Assembly (NCBI RefSeq): GCF_044465595.1
Contig: NZ_JBITLV010000001.1
Location: 930,001-994,000 of the forward strand
Direction: 5' to 3'
Origin: Spongisporangium articulatum
Lineage (GTDB): Bacteria > Actinomycetota > Actinomycetes > Actinomycetales > Kineosporiaceae
Length of the DNA: 64,000 nucleotides
Shown: positions 7,452 to 15,596 of the stretch, one piece after another
Layout: every line of letters starts with the position of its first letter
Numbering within the stretch: position 1 is the first letter of the stretch
The notes under the pieces: generated by a model
The model's input: the letters and a program-made list of their open reading frames with translations, nothing else
Databases searched by the model: none
What the model was told of the DNA's origin: nothing
Position numbers and translations under genes: made by a program

Positions 7452-8686
7452 CCGTGGGGTGGCCCGGGCGTGGTCTCGGGGGTGGTCCCGTGGGTGGTCC
7501 CGTGGGTGGGCCGGTGGGCGCGGTGCCCGCCGATCGGTTGCGGCCGGTGGTCGAGCGGGTCCGGGCTCGGCTGGCCGTCGGTGACGTCCGTCCGGAGACG
7601 GTCGGTGCGGCCGTCCGGCGGGCCGCCGCCGAGTCGGGGTTGCTCCTGTCGCGGACCGACACCGAGGTCGTGGTCGGCCGGGTCCGGGCCGAGCTGTGGG
7701 GTCTCGGGCCGCTGCAGGCCCTGGTCGAGGCGGCCGGGGTCACCGACGTCCTGGTCAACGGGCCGGGCGAGGTCTGGGTGGACGCCGGCTCCGGGCTGCG
7801 CCGGGTGCCCTCCCCGCTGGCCGACGAGGCCCAGGTGCGGGCGCTCGCGGTACGGCTGGCGGCCGGGGCCGGGCGGCGGCTCGACGAGGCGGTGCCGCAC
7901 GTGGACGCCAGGTTGCCCGGTGGCGTGCGGTTGCACGCGGTGCTGCCTCCGGTGTCGCCCGCCGGGACGTTGCTCTCGCTGCGGGTGATGGCCCGGACGC
8001 CGTTCTCGCTGGAGCAGTTGGCGGCCGGCGGTGGGCTGCCGCGCGCATGGCTGCCGGTGCTGGCGCGGATCGTCCGGCACCGGGTCGCCTACCTGGTCAG
8101 CGGGGGGACGGGCGCGGGGAAGACCACGTTCCTGGCGGCCCTGCTCGGGCTGGTGCCGCCCGACGAACGCATCGTGCTGGTGGAGGACGTGGGGGAGCTG
8201 CAGCCCGAGCACCCGCACGTCGTCCGCCTCGAGGCCCGGCACGAGAACGTCGAGGGGCGGGGAGCCGTGACGCTCGACGACCTGGTCCGGCAGGCCCTGC
8301 GGATGCGCCCCGACCGGCTGGTGGTGGGCGAGTGTCGGGGTCCGGAGGTCCGAGACCTGCTGGTCGCGTTGAACACCGGGCACTCCGGCGGGTGCGGCAC
8401 GGTGCACGCCAACGCGGCCGCCGACGTCCCCGCGCGGCTCGAGGCGCTCGGCGCGCTGGCCGGGCTCGGGCCGGAGGCGGTGCGCGCCCAGGTCGGCGCG
8501 GGCCTGGAGGTCGTGCTGCACGTCCGTCGCCGGGACGGGCGGCGGGAACTGGTCGAGGTGGCCGTGCTGCGGGCCGGTTCCGACGGTCGGGTGGTGGTGG
8601 AACCCGCCCTCACCGCCGGCGCTGCGCCCGGGCCGGGGTGGTCGCGCCTGGCCGGACGGATCGCCTGGGAGGGGCCGCCGCCGTGA
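7448..8686 (+). CDS. tadA: Tad/CpaF-type secretion ATPase
   Basis: This is the hexameric ATPase that powers Flp/Tad pilus assembly. Visible motifs are Walker A GGTGAGKT (219-226), Walker B IVLVEDVGE (242-250), an Asp-box region and the His-box GHSGGCGTVHAN (311-322). Residues 1-200 form the usual N-terminal domain. Residues 9-24 are a Gly-Gly-Pro-Val repeat encoded by a short tandem DNA repeat near 7470-7520. The GTG start overlaps the ssd stop (GTGA at 7448), and the stop overlaps the tadB start in the same way, so translation is coupled. It belongs to the helicase/secretion-neighbourhood ATPase group of actinobacteria. Confidence 0.95.
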   Translation: MTVGWPGRGLGGGPVGGPVGGPVGAVPADRLRPVVERVRARLAVGDVRPETVGAAVRRAAAESGLLLSRTDTEVVVGRVRAELWGLGPLQALVEAAGVTDVLVNGPGEVWVDAGSGLRRVPSPLADEAQVRALAVRLAAGAGRRLDEAVPHVDARLPGGVRLHAVLPPVSPAGTLLSLRVMARTPFSLEQLAAGGGLPRAWLPVLARIVRHRVAYLVSGGTGAGKTTFLAALLGLVPPDERIVLVEDVGELQPEHPHVVRLEARHENVEGRGAVTLDDLVRQALRMRPDRLVVGECRGPEVRDLLVALNTGHSGGCGTVHANAAADVPARLEALGALAGLGPEAVRAQVGAGLEVVLHVRRRDGRRELVEVAVLRAGSDGRVVVEPALTAGAAPGPGWSRLAGRIAWEGPPP

Positions 8687-9258
8687 CGGGAAGGGCCGGG
8701 GGGCCGCACCTCTCCCGGGAGGACGTGATCGACCTGACCGGACGGCTGTGCGCCCTGGCCCGGGCCGGAGTCGGGCCCCGCGAGGCCTGGGCGGTGCTGG
8801 CCGGGGCCGGTGGCGCGGCCGGCGAGGTGGCGCTGGTCGTGCACCGGATGCTGGCCGCCGGTGGCTCGGCGGCCGCGGGGCTGCACGCGGTGGCCGGGTC
8901 CGCACCCGGAGCGTCGCTGGAGTGGCTGGCGCTGACGTTGGAGGTCGGTGAGCGTTCGGGGGCCCCCGCCTCGCTGGTGATCGACGGGGTGGGCGAGGCC
9001 CTGCTGGCGGAACTGGCCCGCGCCGGAGAGCGGGAGGTGGCCATGGCGGCCTCCCGGGCCACGGCCCGACTGCTCGCGGGGCTGCCGGCTCTCGGGGTGG
9101 TCCTCGGGTTCGCGATGGGCACGGACGTGCCCCGCGTCCTGCTGCTGACGGGCGCCGGGCGGATCTGCCTGGGGTCGGCCCTCGCCTTCTGGTGGGCGGG
9201 CTGGGCGTGGTCGCGCCGTTTGGTGGCCGCCGCGGTCGCGACCGGGGCGCGGGCATGA
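8683..9258 (+). CDS. tadB: TadB-like pilus assembly membrane protein
   Basis: The protein is 191 residues. The N-terminal half is a helical type II secretion F (GspF/TadB) domain with LTGRLCALARAGVGPREAW and LEVGERSGAPASLVI. Two hydrophobic segments follow near 125-150 and 155-178. TadB and TadC form the inner-membrane platform of the Tad machine. It is shorter than proteobacterial TadB, as usual in actinobacteria. The start GTG 8683 sits in GTGA with the tadA stop, and the stop sits in ATGA with tadC. Confidence 0.85.
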   Translation: MTGRAGGPHLSREDVIDLTGRLCALARAGVGPREAWAVLAGAGGAAGEVALVVHRMLAAGGSAAAGLHAVAGSAPGASLEWLALTLEVGERSGAPASLVIDGVGEALLAELARAGEREVAMAASRATARLLAGLPALGVVLGFAMGTDVPRVLLLTGAGRICLGSALAFWWAGWAWSRRLVAAAVATGARA

Positions 9259-9707
9259 GGGCTGAGCCGGGATCCGGTGCCGGACGACCGGTGCCGGCTC
9301 CTCTGCTGGCCGAGCTGGTGGCCGCCGTCCTGCAGGCCGGGCTGCCACCGGAGACGGCGTTGCACGCGGTGGCCGACGGCCTGGCGGGGGCCGGCGACTC
9401 TCGCGCCGCCCTCCTGCGGCACGCGGCCGCGGGGCTCGGCACGGCTCTCCCGCGCGGGCCGGAGCCCGGCGACGAGGCGCTCGCCGAACTCGTCTCCGCC
9501 CTCGACCTGGCCGTGCGGGCGGGGGTCGCGCCGGCCACCCTGGTCCGCCGGTCCGCGCAGGAGCAGCGCCGCCGGGCGGTGGTCGCCGAGCAGCGGGCGG
9601 TCCGGCGGCTGGAGGTCTGGCTCGTCGCCCCCACCGGGCTCTGCTGGTTGCCCGCCTTCGTGCTGACCGGTGTCGTCCCGCTGGTGATCGACCTGTTCAC
9701 CCGCTGA
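9255..9707 (+). CDS. tadC: TadC-like pilus assembly membrane protein
   Basis: The protein is 150 residues. A GspF-like helical domain (LLAELVAAVLQAGLPPETAL, then ELVSALDLAVRAGVAPATLV) is followed by the conserved RRAVVAEQRAVRRLEVWLVAP segment seen in actinobacterial TadC-like proteins. It ends in one or two membrane helices (FVLTGVVPLVIDLF). ATG 9255 overlaps the tadB stop by ATGA. It is expected to partner TadB in the platform. Confidence 0.85.
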   Translation: MRAEPGSGAGRPVPAPLLAELVAAVLQAGLPPETALHAVADGLAGAGDSRAALLRHAAAGLGTALPRGPEPGDEALAELVSALDLAVRAGVAPATLVRRSAQEQRRRAVVAEQRAVRRLEVWLVAPTGLCWLPAFVLTGVVPLVIDLFTR

Positions 9708-9880
9708 CCCCGGTTTCCGGTGGCCGCCGCGTCCCGCCGTCCACACCCGTCAGGACCGTGAGCCTGTCCACAGCCGCGGCCCCGGCGTCGGTCCGGGCCC
9801 CGCGCGGGCGGGCAGGCTCGCAGCACCCCGCGGGTCGCGGGGTCGCGGCCGGCAGCGGGATGCCGAGAGGGAGGCAGAGG

Positions 9881-10057
9881 ATGCGGCGACGAGGAGAGTT
9901 GCGGCGGTTGAGCGGTGACGCGGGGATGGCGACGGCGGAGTACGCGATCGCGCTGCTCGCCGCGTGCGGGTTCGCGGGCCTGCTGATGGGCATCCTGCGC
10001 AGCGGCGAGGTCAAGGGGATGCTGCTGGGCATCGTGCGTGATGCGCTCTCGATCTGA
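9881..10057 (+). CDS. DUF4244 small Flp-like pilin
   Basis: This 58-residue protein has a basic leader (MRRRGELRRLSGDAG) and then MATAEYAIALLAACGFAGLL, matching the DUF4244/Flp pilin pattern in which processing occurs just before the hydrophobic helix and a Glu sits at position 5 of the mature form (ATAEY). It is the likely major subunit of the pilus. ATG 9881 is preceded by a purine-rich GGGAGGCAGAGG. An upstream in-frame ATG (9860) is possible but less well spaced. It lies 173 bp after tadC, a gap common before the pilin gene because the pilin needs higher expression. Confidence 0.85.
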   Translation: MRRRGELRRLSGDAGMATAEYAIALLAACGFAGLLMGILRSGEVKGMLLGIVRDALSI

Positions 10058-10400
10058 GGGCGGCCGGTCGGACGGGGGCGCGGTCACCGCCGAGCTCGCC
10101 GTCCTGCTTCCGGGAGTCGTGCTGCTCCTGGCGGCCGTCCTCTCGGCGGGGACGGCGGCCGCGGCCCAGGTCCGGTGCACCGACGCCGCCGGTCAGGCGG
10201 CCCGGCTGGCCGCCCGCGACGAGGCGGGCGACGTCGTCGTCCGGGCGGCCACCGCCCGCGCCCCCGGCTCGACGGTCACCGTCCGGGTGGACGGTGGGAC
10301 GGTCCGGGTCGAGGTGCGCTCCGCGGTGCGGCTGCCTTTGCCCGGTCGCCCGGGCCTGACGGTCCGGGCGGAGGCTGTCGCGGCGCGGGAGTCGGGGTGA
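10041..10400 (+). CDS. TadE-like minor pilin
   Basis: The protein has a short basic N-terminus, then GAVTAELAVLLPGVVLLLAAVL, the TadE signature of a Glu near the start of a single hydrophobic helix. A small extracellular beta-rich domain follows. It is expected to be a pseudopilin-like component of the Tad pilus. The start (ATG 10041, or GTG 10038) lies inside the end of the DUF4244 gene, so the two overlap by 17 nt in different frames. Confidence 0.85.
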   Translation: MRSRSEGGRSDGGAVTAELAVLLPGVVLLLAAVLSAGTAAAAQVRCTDAAGQAARLAARDEAGDVVVRAATARAPGSTVTVRVDGGTVRVEVRSAVRLPLPGRPGLTVRAEAVAARESG

Positions 10401-10789
10401 GCGCCGGCCCCGGCCGGTGCGGGCCGGGGAGCGTCGGGGACGGTGGTGCGGCGACGGTCCTGGTGCTGGCCGTGGCGGCTCTGGCCGGGCTGCTGGTCAC
10501 CGTCGTGGCTCTGGTGGGTCAAGCGGCCGTCCTCTCCCAACGCGCCCGGACCGCGGCCGACCTCGCCGCGCTCGCGGCCGCCGGGGTCGCCGAGGGCTGG
10601 GTGGACGTGAGGGGCGCGCCCTGCGCGGTCGCCGCCGGCGTGGCCCGCGCCAATGCCGCCCGTCTGGACGCCTGCGTGGTCGAGACTTCCCACGACGCAA
10701 CGGTTCTCGTCTCGGTCCCGATGCCCGGTCCGGTGCCGCTCGGGACGGCGCGGGCGGCCGCGCGGGCCGGGCCGCAGGCCGGGGCGTGA
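10397..10789 (+). CDS. Helicase/secretion-neighbourhood TadE-like protein (Rv3654c-like)
   Basis: The 130-residue protein has a hydrophobic segment (ATVLVLAVAALAGLLVTVVAL), then QRARTAADLAALAAA, typical of the TadG/TadE-like protein that closes this operon. Two cysteines (in APCAVAAG and LDACVVE) may form a disulfide outside the membrane. The GTG start overlaps the tadE stop (GTGA). The DEAD/DEAH helicase that normally follows it in actinobacteria is absent here. Confidence 0.8.
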   Translation: MSAGPGRCGPGSVGDGGAATVLVLAVAALAGLLVTVVALVGQAAVLSQRARTAADLAALAAAGVAEGWVDVRGAPCAVAAGVARANAARLDACVVETSHDATVLVSVPMPGPVPLGTARAAARAGPQAGA

Positions 10790-10829
10790 ACTCGCCCGGT
10801 CCTGCGGAAACAGCGGACAGAGATCAAGA

Positions 10830-10884
10830 ACTACGCAAAGTAGTGAAAGTTAACGGAAGATTACTGGCTCTACCGACTAGTAAC
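10830..10884 (+). promoter_or_regulatory. AT-richer control region of the lipase with inverted repeats
   Basis: Two imperfect palindromes stand out in locally AT-rich DNA: ACTAC-GCAAA-GTAGT (10830-10844), and TTACT (10861-10865) with AGTAA (10879-10883). Within the latter, TACCGACTAGTAA (10871-10883) resembles a TetR-type half-site pair. They probably hold the lipase promoter and operator. I cannot assign -35/-10 boxes confidently. Confidence 0.4.
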
Positions 10885-10967
10885 TCGTGTGGCGCAGGCC
10901 ATAGTCTCCAGCCCGTCGCCGGTGACGCCTCGGTCGCCGGCTCCCCCTGACGACCTGGAGGAAACCC

Positions 10968-11939
10968 ATGCGACGTCGCTTGGCTCTCGCCGCGTGTACC
11001 GCGGTCGCCGTCGCCGGCCTGGTGGCCGGTACCGGTGCGAACGCGAACGCGGCTCTGAACGTGAACTGGAACTGGGCGGCCGGCTTCATCCCGAACCTGC
11101 CCAACTCGGCGCAGACGCCCCCCGGCGCGGAGAACGTGTCCAAGGCCGGCACCACCTCTTCCTGCAACTGGAAGAACAGCCCCAACAAGCTGCCCCTGAT
11201 CCTGGTGCACGGCACCTGGGAGCAGCAGCGCGACAACTGGATGGCCATGTCGCCGTACTTCAAGAACAAGGGGTACTGCGTCTACACGCTCAACTACGGC
11301 GGCAACCCCGGCGACGTGATGTGGGGCTGGCAGGGCATCGCCAACAGCGCCGGCCAGCTGAACGCCTACATCAACCGGGTCAAGGCGGCTACGGGCGCCA
11401 CCCAGGTCGACATCGTGGGTCACTCGCAGGGTGGCGTCATGCCGCGCTACTGCATCAAGTACGAGCCCGGCTGCATGGCCAGCGTCCGCAACTTCGTGGG
11501 CCTCGCGTCCTCGAACAACGGCACGACGCTGTCCGGTCTGGCCAAGCTCGGCAAGGCCATCGGCCTGGTGGACCCGCTGGCCCTCGTGCAGCCGGCCGCG
11601 ATCGACCAGACCATCGGTTCGGACTTCATGAACAAGGTCAACTCCTGCCCGACCGGTGCCGCCGCCAACGTCTGCGTCGGTGACACGGTCAAGTACACGG
11701 TCCTGGAGACCAACGGCGACCAGGTCGTGACCCCGTACACCGGTGCGTTCCTCAGCAAGCAGGCGGGCGTCCCGGCCTCGCAGGTCACCAACATCCTGGT
11801 CAACAACCAGTGCATCCTGGAGACCTCCGAGCACCTGGGCATGACCTACAGCCAGAACGTCGCCACCCGCGCCGCTCGTGCGCTGGACGGTAAGACCGCC
11901 GCCAAGTGCGTCGTCTCCCTGCCCTACATCGGCGGCTGA
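10968..11939 (+). CDS. Secreted triacylglycerol lipase/esterase
   Basis: A signal peptide (MRRRLALAACTAVAVAGLVA, cleavage near NANA-AL) precedes a class I.7/EstA-like alpha/beta hydrolase: LILVHGTWEQQ for the oxyanion region, nucleophile elbow GHSQGG (Ser near 153), Asp in ETNGDQVVTPY and His in TSEHLGM. Four or more cysteines suggest disulfides outside the cell. It should hydrolyse acylglycerols or short-chain esters extracellularly. The start has an AGGAGG-like site (TGGAGGAAACCC). GC and codon use are slightly less extreme than in its neighbours, consistent with high expression. It stands alone, closed by a strong terminator. Confidence 0.92.
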   Translation: MRRRLALAACTAVAVAGLVAGTGANANAALNVNWNWAAGFIPNLPNSAQTPPGAENVSKAGTTSSCNWKNSPNKLPLILVHGTWEQQRDNWMAMSPYFKNKGYCVYTLNYGGNPGDVMWGWQGIANSAGQLNAYINRVKAATGATQVDIVGHSQGGVMPRYCIKYEPGCMASVRNFVGLASSNNGTTLSGLAKLGKAIGLVDPLALVQPAAIDQTIGSDFMNKVNSCPTGAAANVCVGDTVKYTVLETNGDQVVTPYTGAFLSKQAGVPASQVTNILVNNQCILETSEHLGMTYSQNVATRAARALDGKTAAKCVVSLPYIGG

Positions 11940-11976
11940 CACCTGGCACCTGCACCACCGCACCACCCGTACCGAA

Positions 11977-12015
11977 CAGAACCGGCCCGGACGCTCGTCG
12001 TCCGGGCCGGTTCTG
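11977..12015 (+). terminator. Strong hairpin terminator after the lipase gene
   Basis: CAGAACCGGCCCGGACG (11977-11993) pairs perfectly over 17 bp with 11999-12015 across a 5-nt loop and is followed by CTTTG. It lies 38 nt after the lipase stop. Confidence 0.85.
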
Positions 12016-12164
12016 CTTTGCCGCTCCGCTTCGGGCTCAGGCTTCACGCAAACTTGATGACACTTCGTACAGCTCTACTCGTCCCAGCGTGACCGGAAGA
12101 TGATTGAATGCCCGGAGGGCAGGCCACGGCGACGGCGGGGCTACGGCAGACGTACGGAGGTCAC

Positions 12165-12578
12165 ATGGAGCTGAACGTGATGACCCGGCAGGAGGGGGTG
12201 CGCACCGTCGTCAGCGTCGCCGGCGAGATCGACGTGTACACGGCGCCCTCACTGCGTGAACGCCTGGCGGAACTCGACGCCCAGGGGGTCAGCGACATCG
12301 TCGTGGACATGGGCGCGGTCGAGTTCCTCGACTCGACGGGGCTCGGCGTCCTCGTGGGCGGCCTGAAACGGGCCCGGGCCCGCGGCGGCACCCTGCGCCT
12401 GGTGAGCGACCAGGAGAAGATCCTGAAGATCCTGCGGATCACCGGGCTGGTCCAGGTGTTCCCGATCCACGCGACGCTCGCGGACGCGCTGCTGGCCGAG
12501 GAGCCCGCCGACGGGGACGAGCGGACCATCGACCTCACGGGCGAGCCGGGGGCGGACCTACCGGGCTCAGGGGCGTAG
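12165..12578 (+). CDS. bldG: Anti-anti-sigma factor (STAS), BldG type
   Basis: This is a STAS domain of the SpoIIAA/RsbV family: VVSVAGEIDVYTAPSLRERL, IVVDMGAVEFLDSTGLGVLV. The phosphorylatable Ser is at 57 in LDSTGLG. In the family the unphosphorylated form binds an anti-sigma kinase and frees a sigma factor. Position between the Tad locus and hppA, followed by an RsbW-like gene, is the bldG arrangement known in Streptomyces, where it governs differentiation and stress. RBS ACGGAGG lies 5 nt before ATG 12165. The C-terminal ~25 residues are acidic and variable. Confidence 0.9.
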   Translation: MELNVMTRQEGVRTVVSVAGEIDVYTAPSLRERLAELDAQGVSDIVVDMGAVEFLDSTGLGVLVGGLKRARARGGTLRLVSDQEKILKILRITGLVQVFPIHATLADALLAEEPADGDERTIDLTGEPGADLPGSGA

Positions 12579-12584
12579 CCGCCC

Positions 12585-13007
12585 TTGGCCGGGGTGGAAC
12601 TGCGCTTCCCGCCGTCCGCCGGCCACGTTCGCACGGCGCGGCTGGTCGCCGTCGCCGTCGCCCGCCGGGCCGGCTTCGACGCCGCGCGCCTCGACGAGCT
12701 GCGTACCGCGGTCGGTGAGGCCTGCGCACGCGCCGTCAACCGGTGCCTGGAGGACGGTTGCGCCGAGGACATCCTGCTGGGCATCGAGGACGCCGGACCG
12801 GGCCTCACGGTCGAGGTCCTGGACGGCGCCGCACCCGTCACGCCGGACGACCCGCTGGCCATCGCCCTGCTCCAGGGACTGGCCGACGCCGTCGAGGTGC
12901 TCCCCGGAAAAGGTGGGCCCGCCGGGCTGATTCGGCTCGAGTGGTGGCAGTCCGGCAGTACCGCGTCACCGCCGGTGCAACCCCGCGGTCCCGTCGGGGG
13001 CTCGTGA
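12585..13007 (+). CDS. RsbW-like anti-sigma kinase (ATP-binding)
   Basis: The 140-residue HATPase_c_2 protein has LDELRTAVGEACARAVNRC in the place of the N-box. The usual NAVEH is altered to RAVNR, so Mg/ATP binding may be weakened. GLADAVEVLPGKGGPAG stands near the G2 region. It lies 6 nt after bldG and is presumably its partner, phosphorylating the STAS serine or sequestering a sigma factor. The start is TTG 12585 or GTG 12594; there is no clear ribosome site, so translational coupling to bldG is likely. Confidence 0.75.
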   Translation: MAGVELRFPPSAGHVRTARLVAVAVARRAGFDAARLDELRTAVGEACARAVNRCLEDGCAEDILLGIEDAGPGLTVEVLDGAAPVTPDDPLAIALLQGLADAVEVLPGKGGPAGLIRLEWWQSGSTASPPVQPRGPVGGS

Positions 13008-13077
13008 TCCTCGCGGTACCGCCGGTCGGGTACGAAACGGTTACAGCAGTGTGACACGAGACACCTGCGGCGTCGGT

Positions 13078-13106
13078 TTGGTGAGGAGCATCACGTTCCG
13101 TAGACT
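13078..13106 (+). promoter_or_regulatory. Putative promoter of hppA
   Basis: TTGGTG (13078-13083) and TAGACT (13101-13106) are separated by 17 nt, a good SigA-like pair. It implies a 5' UTR of about 130 nt for hppA. Confidence 0.45.
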
Positions 13107-13241
13107 CCGCCGGGTTGGGACTGCCGGCTCGCCGGCTGAAGATCCGCTTGGAGTTGTGCCCCGGCTTCGCCCCACCGACTCGTGCCGCACTGACGCGACA
13201 CGGCCTGGCGCTGCCGTGGTCTCGTCGAGGAGGACGTACGG

Positions 13242-15584
13242 ATGCCAGGATTCCCGTTGGCCGCGACAACCGCCGACATCACCATCGAGGGCAGCAACCT
13301 CAGTCTCGTCTGGACGGTGTTCGGCGTATCACTCGTGGCCCTCGTCCTCGCCTGGGTCTTCCGCCGGCAGGTGCTCGCCGCCGCCGACGGCACGGAGAAG
13401 ATGCAGGAGATCGGCCGGGCGGTGCAGGAGGGCGCCTCGGCGTACCTGAGCCGCCAGTTCCGCACCCTGGGCGGGTTCGTCGTCCTGGTGTTCGCGCTCC
13501 TCTTCCTGCTGCCGGGTGACGCCGACATCCGGATCGGGCGCGGGGTCGCGTTCGTCGTCGGGGCGATCTTCTCGGCCGCGATCGGCTACCTCGGCATGTG
13601 GCTGGCCGTGCGGGCCAACGTCCGGGTCGCCGAGGCCGCCCGCAACGGCGACCGCGACTCGGGCATGCGCATCGCGTTCCGGACCGGCGGCACGGTCGGC
13701 ATGGCGACGGTGGGCCTCGGCCTGCTGGGCGCCTCCGGCGTCGTCCTGCTGTACAGGGCCGACGCGCCCTCGGTCCTGGAGGGCTTCGGCTTCGGCGCCG
13801 CCCTGCTGGCCATGTTCATGCGGGTCGGCGGCGGCATCTTCACCAAGGCCGCCGACGTCGGCGCCGACCTGGTCGGCAAGGTCGAGCAGAACATCCCCGA
13901 GGACGACCCGCGCAACGCGGCCACGATCGCCGACAACGTCGGCGACAACGTCGGCGACTGCGCCGGCATGGCCGCCGACCTGTTCGAGTCCTACGCGGTG
14001 ACCCTGGTCGCGGCGCTCATCCTCGGCAAGGTCGCGTTCGGCGCCGAGGGGCTGGTCTTCCCGCTGATCGTCCCGGCGATCGGGGCCCTGACCGCCGTCA
14101 TCGGCGTGCTGATCACCCGCCCGCGGCCCGGTGAGTCGGGCCTGGTGGCCATCAACCGCAGCTTCTACATCTCCGCGGTCGTCTCGTTCGTGCTGTGCGC
14201 CGTCGCGGCCTTCGCCTACCTGCCGGACAGCTTCGCCGACCTGAGCGGCGCCTCGGGCTCCGTGGCCTCGCTGGACGGCGACCCGCGCCTGGTGGCCACG
14301 GCCGCCGTGGCGATCGGCATCGTGCTGGCCGGCGTCATCCTCTGGCTGACCGGCTACTACACCGGCACCGACAAGCGGCCCACCCTGGACGTCGCGAACA
14401 CCTCCCGCACCGGTGCGGCGACCGTCGTCCTGTCCGGCATCGGCCTGGGGCTGGAGTCGGCGGTCTACACCGCGGGCATCATCGCGGCCGCCGTGTTCGG
14501 CGCCTTCACCCTGGGCGGCGTCTCCCCGGCGCTGTCGCTGTTCCTGGTCGCGCTGGCCGGCTGCGGTCTGCTGACCACCGTGGGCGTCATCGTCGCGATG
14601 GACACCTTCGGCCCGGTCAGCGACAACGCGCAGGGCATCGCCGAGATGTCCGGCGACGTGGACGGCGAGGGCGCACAGATCCTCACCGAGCTCGACGCGG
14701 TCGGCAACACCACCAAGGCCATCACCAAGGGCATCGCGATCGCCACGGCCGTCCTGGCCGCCACGGCGCTGTTCGGCTCGTACACCGACGCCTGGTACAC
14801 CAAGGCGGTCGAGGTGGCGCCCAACGGGTCGACCAGCAACAGCTTCCTGACCGACGTGACCAGCCCGAACGTGCTGGTCGGCCTGATCCTCGGCGCCGCG
14901 GTCGTGTTCCTCTTCTCCGGGCTCGCGATCAACGCGGTCACCCGGGCCGCGGGCGCGATCGTGTTCGAGGTGCGCCGCCAGTTCCGCGAGCACCCCGGCA
15001 TCATGGACGGCACCGAGAAGCCGGAGTACGGCAGGGTCGTGGACATCTGCACCCGCGACTCGCTGCGCGAGCTGGCCACCCCCGGTCTGCTGGCCGCGAT
15101 GGCCCCGATCGCGGTCGGCTTCGGCCTCGGCATCGGCCCGCTCGCCGGGTACCTGGCCGGGGCCATCGGCGCCGGTGCGCTGATGGCGGTCTTCCTGGCC
15201 AACAGCGGCGGCGCCTGGGACAACGCGAAGAAGATCGTCGAGGACGGCGCCCACGGCGGCAAGGGTTCCGAGGCGCACGCCGCGACCGTCATCGGTGACA
15301 CCGTCGGCGACCCGTTCAAGGACACGGCCGGCCCGGCCATCAACCCGCTGATCAAGGTGATGAACCTGGTCTCGGTGCTGATCGCCCCGGCCATCGTCCA
15401 GCTCAGCCTCGGGGCTGACGCCTCCGAGCCGCTGCGGCTGACGATCGCCGGCGTCGCCGTGGTGGTCATCGTGGTCGCGGTGGCCGTCTCCAAGCGCCGT
15501 TCGATCGGCATCGCCGAGGACGACGGCGGCGACGAGGTCGACGGCACGCGCGAGCCGGAGTCGGTGGGCAGCCCCTCGGCCTGA
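13242..15584 (+). CDS. hppA: Membrane-bound proton-pumping pyrophosphatase, K+-independent
   Basis: This 780-residue integral membrane enzyme hydrolyses pyrophosphate and pumps H+. Signature sites are DVGADLVGKVE (205-215) and DNVGDNVGDCAGMAADLFE (231-249), and near the C-terminus GDTVGDPFKDTAGPAINPLI. The segment GNTTKAITKG (about 488) carries Lys after GNTT, the mark of the K+-independent class; the K+-dependent class has Ala there. About 15-16 hydrophobic segments are present, the usual number. It follows the bldG pair, as in Streptomyces. ATG 13242 has a weak ribosome site (GAGGACGTACGG). Confidence 0.97.
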   Translation: MPGFPLAATTADITIEGSNLSLVWTVFGVSLVALVLAWVFRRQVLAAADGTEKMQEIGRAVQEGASAYLSRQFRTLGGFVVLVFALLFLLPGDADIRIGRGVAFVVGAIFSAAIGYLGMWLAVRANVRVAEAARNGDRDSGMRIAFRTGGTVGMATVGLGLLGASGVVLLYRADAPSVLEGFGFGAALLAMFMRVGGGIFTKAADVGADLVGKVEQNIPEDDPRNAATIADNVGDNVGDCAGMAADLFESYAVTLVAALILGKVAFGAEGLVFPLIVPAIGALTAVIGVLITRPRPGESGLVAINRSFYISAVVSFVLCAVAAFAYLPDSFADLSGASGSVASLDGDPRLVATAAVAIGIVLAGVILWLTGYYTGTDKRPTLDVANTSRTGAATVVLSGIGLGLESAVYTAGIIAAAVFGAFTLGGVSPALSLFLVALAGCGLLTTVGVIVAMDTFGPVSDNAQGIAEMSGDVDGEGAQILTELDAVGNTTKAITKGIAIATAVLAATALFGSYTDAWYTKAVEVAPNGSTSNSFLTDVTSPNVLVGLILGAAVVFLFSGLAINAVTRAAGAIVFEVRRQFREHPGIMDGTEKPEYGRVVDICTRDSLRELATPGLLAAMAPIAVGFGLGIGPLAGYLAGAIGAGALMAVFLANSGGAWDNAKKIVEDGAHGGKGSEAHAATVIGDTVGDPFKDTAGPAINPLIKVMNLVSVLIAPAIVQLSLGADASEPLRLTIAGVAVVVIVVAVAVSKRRSIGIAEDDGGDEVDGTREPESVGSPSA

Positions 15585-15596
15585 TAGAACCGGCGC

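Noticed and set aside
7470..7520. Short tandem GGTCCCGTGGGTG-like repeat at the start of tadA
   Set aside because: It encodes a Gly-Gly-Pro-Val linker near the N-terminus in frame; a minor coding repeat rather than a regulatory element.
6425..10180. Very long minus-strand open frame of about 1250 codons opposite the Tad genes
   Set aside because: It is an antisense shadow caused by high GC. Its product is Arg/Pro-rich low complexity, while the plus strand encodes clear Ssd, TadA, TadB and TadC motifs.
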